The position numbers and the translations under genes were made by a program. The notes beneath the pieces were generated by a model. It saw only the letters and a list, made by a program, of their open reading frames with translations. It had not been told where the DNA came from and ran no database searches. DNA of 64,000 nucleotides from a marine actinobacterium MedAcidi-G1 (GTDB lineage: Bacteria > Actinomycetota > Acidimicrobiia > Acidimicrobiales > MedAcidi-G1), in NCBI GenBank assembly GCA_000817085.1, contig JUEM01000002.1:1-64000 (forward strand), written 5' to 3'. Of this stretch, positions 1 to 10,131 are shown in pieces; the stretch's first letter is position 1, and the number at the start of each line of letters is the position of its first letter.

Positions 1-21
1 CTACCATTGAACTACACCCGC
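1..21 (-). tRNA. tRNA-Gly, 5' part only (cut by window edge)
   Basis: Read on the minus strand, the first 21 bases give GCGGGTG (acceptor strand), TA, GTTC (D stem) and AATGGTAG (D loop). That is the classic 5' end of a bacterial tRNA-Gly. The anticodon lies outside the window, so the isoacceptor cannot be read and the amino acid assignment rests on the acceptor and D-arm sequence alone. Confidence 0.75.
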
Positions 22-116
22 AAACAATATCGATGTTAGCGGTCTGAATTGCTCCTCAGGTGAAAATTAGAGATAATCATGATGTTTAGAGAAGTCAACT
101 GTGGCGATACACTCCC

Positions 117-1568
117 ATGTCTGTGGATTCAAAAATAACAACCCAAGACGACGACAAAGTTAAACTAAGCGTCGTAATAGAAGATGAAGAATTCGACCTT
201 GAAGTTGGCGAAGCTTTAAAACGGATTTCGAAAAATATAAAACTACCTGGGTTCAGGCCAGGGAAAATCCCAAGGAAAGTCATCGAAGCACGATTTGGGG
301 CAGGGGCTGGACGACAAGATGCACTCGAACATTCATTACCTACTTACTACGGGAGAGCGTTGATTGAGAATGAAGTGGATGCAATCGGTCCACCAGAAAT
401 TGAAATTACTAGCGATATAAGCCAAGGTCCTGTGACGTTCGAGGCAACTGTCCCGATCAGGCCTAAACCCTCCATAAGCGGACACGGATCTCTGCAAATT
501 GAAGTTCCCTCACCAGAAGTGACTGAAGAGGAATTTCAAACCCAATTAGATTCCATGCGGAAACATTTGGCGACACTAGAAGAGGCTGAAAAACCGGCTG
601 AAGAAGGTGATCTTGTAACAATTGATATAGAAGGGACACAAGACGGTGAAGCCGTTTCTGGTCTCAGCGCAACTGAATACCTCTACGAAGTTGGTAGTGG
701 AACAGTTCTGCCTGAACTGGACGACTATTTGATTGGTAGCTCAATGGGAGACCATCTTGAATTTGAAGCAAAGCACCCGACGGAAGAAGAAAATTCATTT
801 TCAATAACTATCGAAGTGGGGCAAGTGCAGATTCGTATTTTACCCGAGGTGGATGACGATTTCGCTTCTCAGGTATCTGAATTCAAGACAGCTGATGAGT
901 TGTTAGTCGATCTTAGGCATCGAATGAGTGAAACGAAATGCGAACAAGTAGGAATGTTGGCGCGCGATCTAATTGCTAAAGCAATAGGTGATCTAGTTGA
1001 ACTGGAACTTCCAAATGAATTAATCGAAAGTGAGATTGATAGAAGAATCAGAGATTTAGAAATGAGACTTAATTCGCAAGGTCTTGAACTTGATAAATAT
1101 CTGGAAGCAACAGGGGGGGAAATCGAAGCAATACGAGACGATTTTCGTGAGACGGCAGAGGTCTCTGCCCGTATAGATTTAGGTTTACGTGCTGTCGCGT
1201 ATGTTGAATATTTAGATGAAGAAGAAGAAACTTTTGAGAATTATTTAGAAAATATGGCTGGACAGATGCAGATGAAAGCAGAAGAACTTCATGATGCTTT
1301 GAAACAGTCTGGGCGACTGATTGATGTTCGCGCAGATGTAGCAAAAGAAGCTGCTCTACAGTGGGTTTTTGACAGAGTCAATCTGCTAGATGAAGAAGGA
1401 AATCCAGTAGATTCGTCGATTTTAGAAGTCAAAGAACCAGACATCCCTGACTTGCCCTCAAAAATAAGCGAAAATGATGAGGTAAGTGCGGACAATATGA
1501 GTGAAGATGATTTGATAGATGATCAAATCGCGGACCAAGAAAACAATGATGGAGATGATGAATCATGA
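117..1568 (+). CDS. tig: Trigger factor, ribosome-bound chaperone/peptidyl-prolyl isomerase
   Basis: This cytosolic chaperone docks on the ribosome exit tunnel and shields nascent chains. The N-terminal ribosome-binding signature is clear ([17 protein letters not shown] near residue 46). It is followed by an FKBP-type domain at about residues 160-245, starting [12 protein letters not shown], and a helical C-terminal domain. The length of 483 aa is usual for the family. The last 40 or so residues are very acidic (Asp/Glu/Asn-rich) and look disordered. The ATG at 117 has no obvious Shine-Dalgarno sequence, so the mRNA may be leaderless or weakly initiated. The stop overlaps the clpP start in an ATGA junction, so tig and clpP are translationally coupled, as in many actinobacteria. 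Confidence 0.96.
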   Translation: MSVDSKITTQDDDKVKLSVVIEDEEFDLEVGEALKRISKNIKLPGFRPGKIPRKVIEARFGAGAGRQDALEHSLPTYYGRALIENEVDAIGPPEIEITSDISQGPVTFEATVPIRPKPSISGHGSLQIEVPSPEVTEEEFQTQLDSMRKHLATLEEAEKPAEEGDLVTIDIEGTQDGEAVSGLSATEYLYEVGSGTVLPELDDYLIGSSMGDHLEFEAKHPTEEENSFSITIEVGQVQIRILPEVDDDFASQVSEFKTADELLVDLRHRMSETKCEQVGMLARDLIAKAIGDLVELELPNELIESEIDRRIRDLEMRLNSQGLELDKYLEATGGEIEAIRDDFRETAEVSARIDLGLRAVAYVEYLDEEEETFENYLENMAGQMQMKAEELHDALKQSGRLIDVRADVAKEAALQWVFDRVNLLDEEGNPVDSSILEVKEPDIPDLPSKISENDEVSADNMSEDDLIDDQIADQENNDGDDES

Positions 1569-2212
1569 CTCTTGCTGACTTAAGCATCAGTAATTATCTA
1601 GTTCCAACGGTTGTTGAACAGACAAATCGTGGAGAAAGGGCTTTCGATCTTTATTCGCGCCTCTTGAAAGAGAACATCATTTTTCTTGGCACGCCCATAG
1701 ATGATGCGGTGGCAAATTTAGTTTCTGCGCAGCTTTTACATCTTGAGTCGGAGAATCCAGACCGCGATATAAGTCTTTATATAAACTCTCCTGGGGGCGA
1801 TATCAATGCTTTATTTGCGATTTACGACACGATGCAATACATAAAGCCTGATATAACAACAATTTGTTTTGGTCAGGCAGCTTCCGCGGCGGCGGTATTA
1901 CTTGCGGCTGGCTCTAAAGGAAAGAGATTAGCTCTTCCACATGCAAGAGTTCTTATCCATCAACCCTATGCCGGTGCGGAAGGACAGGTGTCAGATATAG
2001 AGCTAGCTTCACGAGAAATTCAAAGATTGAAAATTCAGCTAGAGGAAATTCTAGCCAAGCATACTGGTCAGTCAACAGAAAAGATTCATGGTGATACCGA
2101 TCGTGATTTTGTAATGACTGCATATGAGGCCGTGGAGTATGGAATAATTGATGAAGTAATCGATTCAAGAGATTTTGCGGATAACAGCGGACCTATATCG
2201 GCAGTTACCTGA
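1565..2212 (+). CDS. clpP: ATP-dependent Clp protease proteolytic subunit
   Basis: Serine peptidase subunit that forms the Clp barrel and degrades proteins fed by ClpX. The catalytic triad is visible: Ser107 in GQAASAAA, His132 in VLIHQP and Asp181 in DTDRDF. The 215 aa length and the NSPGG stretch are typical. It starts at the ATGA overlap with tig, and clpX follows after 42 nt, so protease, unfoldase and a ribosome-linked chaperone are expressed together. Many actinobacteria carry clpP1-clpP2 in tandem; here only one copy is present, and any second copy must lie elsewhere. Confidence 0.97.
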   Translation: MTLADLSISNYLVPTVVEQTNRGERAFDLYSRLLKENIIFLGTPIDDAVANLVSAQLLHLESENPDRDISLYINSPGGDINALFAIYDTMQYIKPDITTICFGQAASAAAVLLAAGSKGKRLALPHARVLIHQPYAGAEGQVSDIELASREIQRLKIQLEEILAKHTGQSTEKIHGDTDRDFVMTAYEAVEYGIIDEVIDSRDFADNSGPISAVT

Positions 2213-2254
2213 TCGTGATACTAGAAAAGAGAATTCGGGAAAGGTTAATTTAAA

Positions 2255-3517
2255 GTGGCCAAGTTTGGAGAAGGCGGAGAACTCCTAAAGTGTTCATTTT
2301 GTGGTAAGACGCAAAAACAGGTAAAGAAACTAATTGCTGGTCCTGGCGTTTACATATGCGACGAATGCATAGACCTTTGTAACGAGATAATTGAAGAAGA
2401 ACTTTCAGAAACTTCTGAGTTCACTTTGACTGAGCTGCCTAAACCTCGTGAAATATTTTCTTTCCTTGATGAGTATATTGTTGGTCAAGCTCAGGCTAAG
2501 AAGATACTTTCCGTAGCTGTTTACAACCACTACAAGAGAATAAAAACTGCAAGTGCTTCAGTGGACGATGTTGAAGTTTCAAAATCTAACATTCTTCTCA
2601 TAGGGCCGACCGGATGCGGTAAAACCTTAATGGCACAAACTCTTGCAAGGATGCTGAATGTTCCATTTGCTATAGCTGATGCTACGGCCCTGACCGAAGC
2701 TGGTTATGTTGGGGAAGATGTAGAAAATATTCTTCTCAAACTTATACAAGCAGCGGATTACGACATTAAAAAAGCTGAGACAGGGATAATTTATATAGAT
2801 GAAGTCGACAAAGTGGCTAGGAAAAGCGAAAACCCTTCAATAACAAGAGACGTTTCAGGTGAGGGTGTTCAACAGGCACTTTTGAAGATTTTAGAAGGTA
2901 CGAAAGCTGCTGTCCCGCCACAAGGAGGAAGAAAACACCCTCATCAAGAATTTCTTCAGATCGACACGACTAACATCCTGTTTATTTGCGGTGGAGCATT
3001 TGCGGGACTTGAAGAAACGATAGAAACCCGTCTTGGTGGCGCAGGTGTTGGTTTTGGAGCAGATATACGCTCTGCTCAGGAAAAAGATTTAGGGACACTT
3101 TTTTCGGGAGTTCTACCTGAGGATTTAGTTAAATTTGGGTTGATACCTGAATTTATTGGACGACTACCGGTAGTGGCTACAGTCTCACAGCTTGATGTGG
3201 AGGCCTTGAAGAAAATATTGACTGAACCAAGAAATGCTTTAATAAAACAATATGAGAAAATTTTCGAATTCGAAGATATCAAACTCGAAGTAACTGAAGA
3301 AGCTTTAAATGCTATTTCTGAACAAGCTCTTACGAGAGGTACAGGTGCCCGAGGTCTAAGGGCAATACTTGAAGAAGTTTTACTAGACCCTATGTATGAG
3401 TTACCTAGTGATAACACGGCCGGCCGTGTGATTGTGGATGGTGAAACAGTTATCGAACATGGACTCCCAAAAATTGAATTAAGAGATGAAGATCAGACAG
3501 ATCGGGCTGCTTCTTAA
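2255..3517 (+). CDS. clpX: ATP-dependent Clp protease ATP-binding subunit ClpX
   Basis: AAA+ unfoldase that recognises substrates and threads them into ClpP. The N-terminal C4 zinc-binding domain uses Cys13, 16, 35 and 38. Walker A is GPTGCGKT (117-124), the pore loop GYVG (150-153) and Walker B IIYIDE (178-183); a sensor-2 motif GTGARGL is present. The ClpP-docking loop reads VGF rather than the usual IGF, a conservative change. Length is 420 aa. The start is GTG at 2255, preceded by a purine-rich GGGAAAGG about 10 nt upstream. Unlike many actinobacteria, valS does not lie between clpX and folC. Confidence 0.97.
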   Translation: MAKFGEGGELLKCSFCGKTQKQVKKLIAGPGVYICDECIDLCNEIIEEELSETSEFTLTELPKPREIFSFLDEYIVGQAQAKKILSVAVYNHYKRIKTASASVDDVEVSKSNILLIGPTGCGKTLMAQTLARMLNVPFAIADATALTEAGYVGEDVENILLKLIQAADYDIKKAETGIIYIDEVDKVARKSENPSITRDVSGEGVQQALLKILEGTKAAVPPQGGRKHPHQEFLQIDTTNILFICGGAFAGLEETIETRLGGAGVGFGADIRSAQEKDLGTLFSGVLPEDLVKFGLIPEFIGRLPVVATVSQLDVEALKKILTEPRNALIKQYEKIFEFEDIKLEVTEEALNAISEQALTRGTGARGLRAILEEVLLDPMYELPSDNTAGRVIVDGETVIEHGLPKIELRDEDQTDRAAS

Positions 3518-3542
3518 GTCGCTGGCAATATCCTAGATAGAT

Positions 3543-4850
3543 ATGAATTTTACGGAAGCTCTGCAGTTCTTAGACCGCTTTATAAATAGAGAGGCGACCG
3601 CAGGAAGAATACATGGTTTGAGTCTGGCTGCGATGTCAGAGCTTGTTGAGTGCATGGGAGAGCCTCATAAGGACTTGAAAGCTATCCATGTAACTGGAAC
3701 CAATGGAAAAGGTTCGGTTGTGAGTATGACTGAATCAATTCTTTCTTCAAATGGACTCAGAGTTGGCTCTTACATGAGTCCGCATGTTGACAGCATTAGA
3801 GAAAGATTCACCCTCGCAGGCTCTAAAATAACTGAAGAAATGTTCTCGGAAATAATATTTGACGTTTCTCAATATGTCGATAGCAACTCTTTGGAGCCAA
3901 GTTATTTTGAGCTGCTAACTGCATCAGCAATTCTATTATTTAGCAATGAGGCCGTAGATGCAGCTGTCGTAGAAGTCGGAATACTCGGACGTTTTGATGC
4001 AACAAATGTTCTTGAAGGAGAAATTGCTGTTGTAACGAACATTGGGAAAGATCACACCGACGGTTCAGAAGGATGGAGAAGGGCAATTGCAGGGGAAAAA
4101 GCTGGAATAATCGTTGAGGGTAAGCCGCTGCTGCTTGGCAACCCAGAAGACGATGTGGTGGATTTGTTTCTATTAGAAAAACCACATCCTGTATTTCAAT
4201 ATGGAAAAGATTTTTTAGTTGAAGAGAATCTTCCAGCTGTTGGGGGACAAGTAATAAATGTAAGAGGAATTTTTGGTAACTACCAAGAAGTTTTTTTGCC
4301 TTTATATGGTAGGCGTCAAGCGCAAAATGCTGCGCTTTCTCTAGCCACGGCTGAAGTTTTTCTGGAAGGTCCAATTCCAGAAAATGTAATTGAAGATGCT
4401 TTTGGAGAGTTGTCGATTCCAGGACGCTTAGAAATTCTTTCGCGTAGACCTGTGGTGGTCGCCGATGGAGCTCACAATAGAGACTCTGCAAATCATCTCG
4501 CAGAGACCATTAATGACGTTTTTCCAGAGAGTCGAAGAATCTTAATTTTGGGAATACTGGAACCCCATTCCCCAGAAGAAATACTGACAGAGCTTAAAGA
4601 TATCTCCCCTGATCTTGTAATTGTTTGCAAAGCACCTTCCCCAAGAGCAATCGATACTGGCGTGTTAGAAGCGGTTGTATTAAGGCTCGGATTGGATGTG
4701 GAGAGAGCGGAGAATCCTTATGAAGCAACTCTGCAAGCATTGAGAATAGGAGACGAGGATGACCTAATAGTTGCAGCAGGTTCCTTCTATAATATTTCTC
4801 AAGTCAGACATGCTGTGGAAGTTTCAAATTCAACGACGTCTGAAATCTGA
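3543..4850 (+). CDS. folC: Folylpolyglutamate synthase / dihydrofolate synthase
   Basis: Mur-ligase-family enzyme that adds glutamate to dihydropteroate and/or folates using ATP. The P-loop is GTNGKGS at residues 52-58, followed by the SPHVDSIRERF substrate loop, the metal-binding region VTNIGKDHTD, and the C-terminal ligase-domain signature VVADGAHNRDSANHL. The 435 aa length fits both FolC activities. A usually conserved EVGLGGRLDATN motif reads EVGILGRFDATN here. The gene sits 25 nt after clpX and 42 nt before ndk, a common actinobacterial order. Confidence 0.93.
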   Translation: MNFTEALQFLDRFINREATAGRIHGLSLAAMSELVECMGEPHKDLKAIHVTGTNGKGSVVSMTESILSSNGLRVGSYMSPHVDSIRERFTLAGSKITEEMFSEIIFDVSQYVDSNSLEPSYFELLTASAILLFSNEAVDAAVVEVGILGRFDATNVLEGEIAVVTNIGKDHTDGSEGWRRAIAGEKAGIIVEGKPLLLGNPEDDVVDLFLLEKPHPVFQYGKDFLVEENLPAVGGQVINVRGIFGNYQEVFLPLYGRRQAQNAALSLATAEVFLEGPIPENVIEDAFGELSIPGRLEILSRRPVVVADGAHNRDSANHLAETINDVFPESRRILILGILEPHSPEEILTELKDISPDLVIVCKAPSPRAIDTGVLEAVVLRLGLDVERAENPYEATLQALRIGDEDDLIVAAGSFYNISQVRHAVEVSNSTTSEI

Positions 4851-4892
4851 ATACTCTGCAACTAAGTTTATTTAAGGGCATAGCATGTTCTG

Positions 4893-5300
4893 ATGAGTAG
4901 AACTTTTGTAATGTGTAAACCAGATGCCGTTGAGAGAAAATTGGTCGGCGAAATAATTCGTCGTCTTGAAGAGGCGAACTTGAGTATCGTTGCCGCTGAG
5001 TTGAGGAATTTGAATCCTGAACTCCTTTCCCGTCATTATGAAGAACATGTGGGGAAACCGTTTTATGATGAACTGGTAACTTTCATGTCGAGATCACCTG
5101 CGATGCTAATGGTATTGGAAGGCGAGAGCGAAGCATTTGCTATTGCTCGACAGTTGATGGGCGCTACGGATCCTGCGGAGGCGGAAGCGGGAACCATTAG
5201 AGGCGATCTTGGCACTGAGATGCCTGAAAACCTCATACATGGTTCAGATTCTGAAGAGTCTGCTTCACGTGAGATAGGTATTTTTTTCCCAGAATTATAG
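4893..5300 (+). CDS. ndk: Nucleoside diphosphate kinase
   Basis: Transfers the gamma phosphate between nucleoside triphosphates and diphosphates through a phospho-histidine. The catalytic His116 lies in the signature NLIHGSDSEESA, and the N terminus MSRTFVMCKPDAVERKLVGE matches the nucleotide-binding start of the family. The 135 aa length is standard. It is the last gene of the tig-clpP-clpX-folC-ndk run. The 149 bp that follow, with a strong dyad, separate it from mreB. Confidence 0.97.
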   Translation: MSRTFVMCKPDAVERKLVGEIIRRLEEANLSIVAAELRNLNPELLSRHYEEHVGKPFYDELVTFMSRSPAMLMVLEGESEAFAIARQLMGATDPAEAEAGTIRGDLGTEMPENLIHGSDSEESASREIGIFFPEL

Positions 5301-5369
5301 ATCACGCTCTAGGTGGTCAGATGTGCGCTTAGAGTGGTAAAAACGTTTCAGTTCGGCTAACGTCTAGAG

Positions 5370-5389
5370 ACAGTTATGTACTTAACTGT
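5370..5389. promoter_or_regulatory. 20-bp palindrome upstream of the mreB operon
   Basis: Positions 5370-5389 form an almost perfect dyad (ACAGTTATGTACTTAACTGT) in which 9 of 10 base pairs match. It has no T-tract, so it is unlikely to be an intrinsic terminator of ndk. It lies about 60 nt before the mreB start, inside the only non-coding stretch before the rod-shape operon. An operator role is inference. Confidence 0.4.
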
Positions 5390-5449
5390 TTGTATTAAGA
5401 AGTTATTTTAAAGTTTCATTTGATCAAAAAAATCAGGAAGTAAATAGTA

Positions 5450-6502
5450 ATGGCCACTCAAATCGAACAGGTTACTGGAAGTACTTTTTTCGGTGGCCGT
5501 GATATCGCAGTTGACTTGGGTACAGCTAACACACTTGTCTATGTAAGAGGTGATGGTATTGTCCTCGATCACCCTTCTGTTGTCGCAATAGATATCCGTG
5601 ATGGGACGGTTCTATCGGTGGGTGCAGACGCTAAGAGAATGATAGGCCGCACTCCCGGGCACATACAGGCAATTCGCCCATTGGAAGATGGAGTAATCGC
5701 TGATTTTGATGTATGCGAAAAAATGCTTCGATACTTCATTCAACAAGTTCACAGTCGAAGATGGGCAAAACCTAGAATGGTAATTTGTGTACCATCAGGG
5801 GTGACAGGGGTCGAGAGAAGAGCTGTACAAGAGGCGGCAGAACATGCCGGAGCGAGATCGCCTGCTTACATAATCGAAGAGCCTATGGCAGCAGCTATTG
5901 GAGCTGGTTTACCTATCGCCGAACCGACAGGAAGTATGGTGGTGGATATCGGTGGAGGCACTACGGAAGTCGCAATGATTTCGCTAGGAGGCATTGTTGC
6001 TAATCAATCGATAAGAATTGCCGGAAATGAACTTGATGAAGCAATTATTCAACATCTAAAACAAGAACATGGTGTAGCTGTTGGGGTAAGAACAGCAGAA
6101 AACATAAAAATGAAACTTGGTTCCGCCTATCCTCTTGAGAAAGAACTAATAGCCGAAGTAAATGCAAGCGATCTGGCGACTGGGTTGCCGCGAACAGTAA
6201 ACTTTACAACAACTGAAATACGAGAAGCAATGGCGTTTCCCTTAATGGCAATAATAGACGCAATCAAAGTCACTCTGGATTCCACTCCACCAGAACTAGC
6301 AGCTGATGTTATGGAGAGAGGGATCATGCTAACGGGCGGCGGCGCCCTACTGGTCGGACTTGTTGAGAGACTTACCGAAGAAATAGGAATGAAAGTTCTG
6401 ATGGCACCCGATCCATTGAACTCGGTTGTTCTAGGTGCTGGAAAAGCGTTGGAAGAGATTGATCGTTTCGGAACCATTTTCTTCGGTAGTAACCAGGAGT
6501 AG
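5450..6502 (+). CDS. mreB: Rod-shape-determining actin homologue MreB
   Basis: Actin-like ATPase that forms membrane-associated filaments and guides the elongasome (MreC, MreD, PBP2, RodA). The phosphate-1 motif VDLGTANT is at residues 21-28, the phosphate-2 motif reads VVDIGGGTTEVA, and the adenosine motif is LTGGGALL. The 350 aa length is normal. The start is an ATG after a 149 bp leader that includes a purine-rich CAGGAAG ahead of the ATG. It heads a tightly packed five-gene operon that runs to rodA. Its presence implies a rod-shaped cell with a peptidoglycan wall. Confidence 0.97.
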   Translation: MATQIEQVTGSTFFGGRDIAVDLGTANTLVYVRGDGIVLDHPSVVAIDIRDGTVLSVGADAKRMIGRTPGHIQAIRPLEDGVIADFDVCEKMLRYFIQQVHSRRWAKPRMVICVPSGVTGVERRAVQEAAEHAGARSPAYIIEEPMAAAIGAGLPIAEPTGSMVVDIGGGTTEVAMISLGGIVANQSIRIAGNELDEAIIQHLKQEHGVAVGVRTAENIKMKLGSAYPLEKELIAEVNASDLATGLPRTVNFTTTEIREAMAFPLMAIIDAIKVTLDSTPPELAADVMERGIMLTGGGALLVGLVERLTEEIGMKVLMAPDPLNSVVLGAGKALEEIDRFGTIFFGSNQE

Positions 6503-6507
6503 CACTC

Positions 6508-7332
6508 GTGGCCAAAGGGTCAAGCGATAGACCAAGGGTAGTGTTGCTTGTTTTAATGGCGGTAGCTTTGACTCTGCTAACTGCCCAGTTCAGGAACTTT
6601 CTTCCGGTAGACGATTTTCAACAAGGTTTTCGTGATGTGATCAGTCCATTTCGCAGAGTAGTTGATAGAGCAACTGATCCGTTTCAGACAGTATGGAATG
6701 GAATTTTCAATTACGAAAAAGTAAATGACGAAAATGAACGCTTGCAGATGGAAATAGCGCGAATGAGAGGGGAAGAATTAAGTGATAAAGCCGACCGCGA
6801 ACTTCTCGAAAGACTACTGGGTGAAGTTGATATAGATTATTTGGAATTAGAAACAACGGTGGCACGAATTATTGGAGTGCCGGGCGGAAATTACAATAGT
6901 CATGTTGTTGAGATAAATAAAGGCACCGATGATGGTGTGAAAGAAGGAGCAGGTGTAATAACAAAAGCTGGATTAGTGGGTTATTTATATGAAGTTGATA
7001 GATCGACTTCTTTGGTAAGGCTTGCTACACATCCAGATTTTAGAGTTGGGGTAAGGTTAATCAATTCTCAAGATGAAGGACTTGCGCGTGGAAATGGATC
7101 AGTTGGTGTTCTGGTTCTTGATGCAGGAATAAACATTGACGCTGAAGTCTCAATTGGTGAAGTTGTGGTTACATCAGGTGGAAGAAGTATTTTCCCTCAA
7201 GATATTCCAGTCGGAATAGTTATTGATCCAGACATGGAGGCGGACTATGCGCGTTCGATAGAAATTGATTTATCGGCATCGTTAGAAAATTTGAGTTTTC
7301 TAAACGTGATTTTGGAAGCTGAGGGGAGTTAA
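6508..7332 (+). CDS. mreC: Rod-shape-determining protein MreC
   Basis: Bitopic membrane protein that links MreB to PBP2 in the elongation complex. A single N-terminal membrane segment lies at about residues 10-28 (VVLLVLMAVALTLLTAQF). A short coiled coil (about 70-105, NDENERLQMEIARMRGEE) and two beta-domain halves containing YNSHVVEINKGTDDGVKEGAGV follow. Length is 274 aa. It starts with GTG at 6508, and its Shine-Dalgarno AGGAG (6495-6499) lies inside the end of mreB, so the two genes are translationally linked. Confidence 0.92.
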   Translation: MAKGSSDRPRVVLLVLMAVALTLLTAQFRNFLPVDDFQQGFRDVISPFRRVVDRATDPFQTVWNGIFNYEKVNDENERLQMEIARMRGEELSDKADRELLERLLGEVDIDYLELETTVARIIGVPGGNYNSHVVEINKGTDDGVKEGAGVITKAGLVGYLYEVDRSTSLVRLATHPDFRVGVRLINSQDEGLARGNGSVGVLVLDAGINIDAEVSIGEVVVTSGGRSIFPQDIPVGIVIDPDMEADYARSIEIDLSASLENLSFLNVILEAEGS

Positions 7333-7337
7333 AACAA

Positions 7338-7862
7338 TTGAATACTTGGTTAAGAGTTTTGACCGTTCTTATTTCAGCGGCAATTTTACAGTCTTCGATT
7401 TTTACTGAAATACGTATTGGCGGTATGGGAACAGAGCTTCTTTTATTGATTTCGGTATTATCCGGTTATCACGGAGGGCCTGTTCGCGGGGCCTATGTTT
7501 CTTTTTGGGCCGGGCTAGTCAATGATTGTGTAGTCGCATCTCCACTGGGAATACATGCTCTTGTTTATCCTGTGATAGCCGTAGGGGTAAGTAGTCTTGA
7601 AGAGAGATTTATCAACGAAAGACGTATGATCCGAGCTTTTGGAATAGTTGTGGCTATTGCTACGGGCGTCATCTTGACTGCAGTAGTAGGAGATATTTTC
7701 GGAGAGAGTACTTTCAATACAAGTTCTTTGCCGGAAACAGCAATTGTTGCTGGGGTTATGACAACTTTTTTCTCGAAACCATTTAACAGCATTGTCAAGT
7801 GGACAGTATCGAGTGGAATGCCGACCGAAATTAAAACTCAGTTTGCACGGAGCGAGCGTTGA
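7338..7862 (+). CDS. mreD: Rod-shape-determining protein MreD
   Basis: Small polytopic membrane protein of the elongasome, 174 aa with about five hydrophobic segments. Sequence conservation in this family is low, so the call rests on size, hydrophobicity, the EIRIGGMGTELLLLISVLSGYHGG region and its place between mreC and pbp2. The start is TTG at 7338 behind a good Shine-Dalgarno sequence (GAGGGGAG, 7321-7328) located at the end of mreC. It overlaps the next gene by 4 nt (TTGA). Confidence 0.85.
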   Translation: MNTWLRVLTVLISAAILQSSIFTEIRIGGMGTELLLLISVLSGYHGGPVRGAYVSFWAGLVNDCVVASPLGIHALVYPVIAVGVSSLEERFINERRMIRAFGIVVAIATGVILTAVVGDIFGESTFNTSSLPETAIVAGVMTTFFSKPFNSIVKWTVSSGMPTEIKTQFARSER

Positions 7863-10126
7863 CAGAGGAAATAACTCGTTATCGAATGCGCGTTTTGGCA
7901 GTAGTTGCTTTGTCCATGTTTCTCGTATTGACCGCAAGACTCTGGTATTTGCAAGCTCTGAAATCTGATGAGGCTAAAGATGTTGCTACGACAAATATTA
8001 CCCGAGTGATAAATATTGAAGCTCCAAGAGGGCAGATTTATGACTCTTCTGGGAAATTACTTGTTGGTAATAGAGTTGTTGCTTCGGTTACACTTAATCC
8101 CAAAGAAATTGAAGATTCTGAAATGGATTCTAAAGCACTCAATGAGATGCTGACTGAAATAGCGATGGAAATAAATCGTTCGGGGAAGCTCATAAAGGTA
8201 TCAGATATCGAGGCGATGCTAGAGAGTTCTTCTTATGGACCTTACGACGATATTCCGATTGCTGTAGATGTGCCCGAGGATCTACTTGTTTATTTTGGAG
8301 AGAGACCCAATCTCTATCCAGGTGTAAAAGTTGCCGACCGTTCTGTTCGTTCTTATCTTTACGGCTCGCTGGCCGGTCATGTTCTCGGCTGGGTAGGTCC
8401 TGTTACTAGTTCTGAGCTCTCAACCAGAAAACCTGTAGAAGGAAAGGATTATTCATTGAGAGACCAGATAGGTAAATCTGGCATCGAGCTAATGTTCGAA
8501 GATGATCTAAGAGGTAAGAACGGCAAAAAGATAGTTGAAGTTGATAGAAGAGGGAGAGTAATACGTGAAAGAACAGATCTTTTTAAACCTCCTGTAGCAG
8601 GAAATGATGTTCATTTAACAATAGACATTGATTTACAGAGTCTTCTTGAAAATGAACTTGAAAGAAGTATCTATCTATCTCGAGAGAAAATTCCCGAAAC
8701 TTTAGAAGATGGTAAAGAAGCGCCACCATTTATAGCTCCAGGTGGTGCAGGTGTAATTATTTCTCCTAAGAGTGGAGATATCAAAGCGATGGCTTCATTT
8801 CCTACTTATGATCCAAATGAGTCTATTGGCGGTTATTCTGTGCTTCGCTGGAACGAATTAAATGATCCGGCAAATGACTTGCCGATGTTTAACAGGGCTA
8901 TTCAGGGTGAATATGCGCCCGGTTCAACTTTTAAAGTCTTCACGGCACATGCTGCATGGCACGACGACGTATTTGGTACCGGAAGAGTAAAAGAAGCTGA
9001 TCAGCCTTTAGATGACCCTGGTGAGTATTTTTTGCAAAGCTGCCGAGCCGATGCGGCAGATTTAGAAACAGCAGGTGGGTGTATTTTTAGAAATGCCGGA
9101 AGTAAACCATATGAAAATGTTGATCTAATTAGAAGCCTTACCGTCTCAAGTGATGTTTATTATTACACAATTGGGGAATCTATTTATATAAATCCAAAGC
9201 ATCCTGATAACGCGATTCAAAATGCCGCAGCCTTGTATGGGTTGGGAATGCAGACTGGAGTCCAGTTGCCTTTCGAACAAGATGGGTATATTCCAACCCC
9301 TCAAAAACGCAAAGAACGACATGAAGATAATCCCAAAATTTTTCCTAATGCTAATTGGTATCCAGGAGACAATGTCAATATTTCCGTAGGTCAGGGAGAT
9401 GTGCTTGTGACACCTTTGCAATTAGCTAATGCATACTCAACATTGGCAAATGGGGGAATAAATGTAGCTCCAAATATTGTTTCATCTGTGTTCGACAGAA
9501 ATGGCGAAATCCTTAAAGAGTTTGGTAAAAGAATCAAAAAAGAAATTGAGATTGATCCGGACTTTATAAATAGGGTAATGAGAGGGCTGGTGGGCGTTAC
9601 GGAAGATATAGAAGGAACTGCTTACTGGGCATTCAACTCGATAGCTACAGATGGCGCATTCTTTCCCCTAGATAACTTTCCTACAGCTGGAAAAACCGGA
9701 ACAGCTGAAGTTAGAGGAAAAGCCGATTCATCTTTATTTGCAGCTATCACTCCAGCTCAAGAACCAGAATATGTAATAGTAGCGATGTTAGAGGAAGCCG
9801 GTTTCGGCAGTGCTGTCGCAGCGCCTATGGCTGCAAGAGTTTTGCAAAAAGTGGTTGAAGACACGGTTCCAGAAGCACTAACTACCGAAAATCGTTATGC
9901 AGTTTCAGCTTCATTACCACTATGTATTGATTGGTATTTATGGCGTGAAAGCGATTCGTTGAAAAATTTAGAGAGTTTTAGCGAATCTGAAGTGGAGATC
10001 TTTGGTCCTGCTTTGAGTCCTGATGGAACGGTTAGGGTGCGTGGAATCGAAATCAATTGTGATCAAGTAATTCAATCTGTTTTATCACCAACCGATCTGT
10101 TAAATATTTCCCAGAGCATGGATTAG
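7859..10126 (+). CDS. mrdA: Penicillin-binding protein 2 (class B transpeptidase of the elongasome)
   Basis: D,D-transpeptidase that cross-links peptidoglycan during side-wall growth together with RodA. An N-terminal membrane anchor (about 10-33) leads into the dimerisation/pedestal region (about 50-245) and the transpeptidase domain. The active-site motifs are SxxK (Ser356-Lys359 in PGSTFK), SSD (429-431, in place of SxN, as seen in several PBP2s) and KTGT (611-614). Length is 755 aa, long for PBP2, partly because of an insertion around residues 375-420. It starts with TTG at the overlap with mreD, and rodA follows after 5 nt. Confidence 0.94.
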   Translation: MTEEITRYRMRVLAVVALSMFLVLTARLWYLQALKSDEAKDVATTNITRVINIEAPRGQIYDSSGKLLVGNRVVASVTLNPKEIEDSEMDSKALNEMLTEIAMEINRSGKLIKVSDIEAMLESSSYGPYDDIPIAVDVPEDLLVYFGERPNLYPGVKVADRSVRSYLYGSLAGHVLGWVGPVTSSELSTRKPVEGKDYSLRDQIGKSGIELMFEDDLRGKNGKKIVEVDRRGRVIRERTDLFKPPVAGNDVHLTIDIDLQSLLENELERSIYLSREKIPETLEDGKEAPPFIAPGGAGVIISPKSGDIKAMASFPTYDPNESIGGYSVLRWNELNDPANDLPMFNRAIQGEYAPGSTFKVFTAHAAWHDDVFGTGRVKEADQPLDDPGEYFLQSCRADAADLETAGGCIFRNAGSKPYENVDLIRSLTVSSDVYYYTIGESIYINPKHPDNAIQNAAALYGLGMQTGVQLPFEQDGYIPTPQKRKERHEDNPKIFPNANWYPGDNVNISVGQGDVLVTPLQLANAYSTLANGGINVAPNIVSSVFDRNGEILKEFGKRIKKEIEIDPDFINRVMRGLVGVTEDIEGTAYWAFNSIATDGAFFPLDNFPTAGKTGTAEVRGKADSSLFAAITPAQEPEYVIVAMLEEAGFGSAVAAPMAARVLQKVVEDTVPEALTTENRYAVSASLPLCIDWYLWRESDSLKNLESFSESEVEIFGPALSPDGTVRVRGIEINCDQVIQSVLSPTDLLNISQSMD

Positions 10127-10131
10127 TTGAG

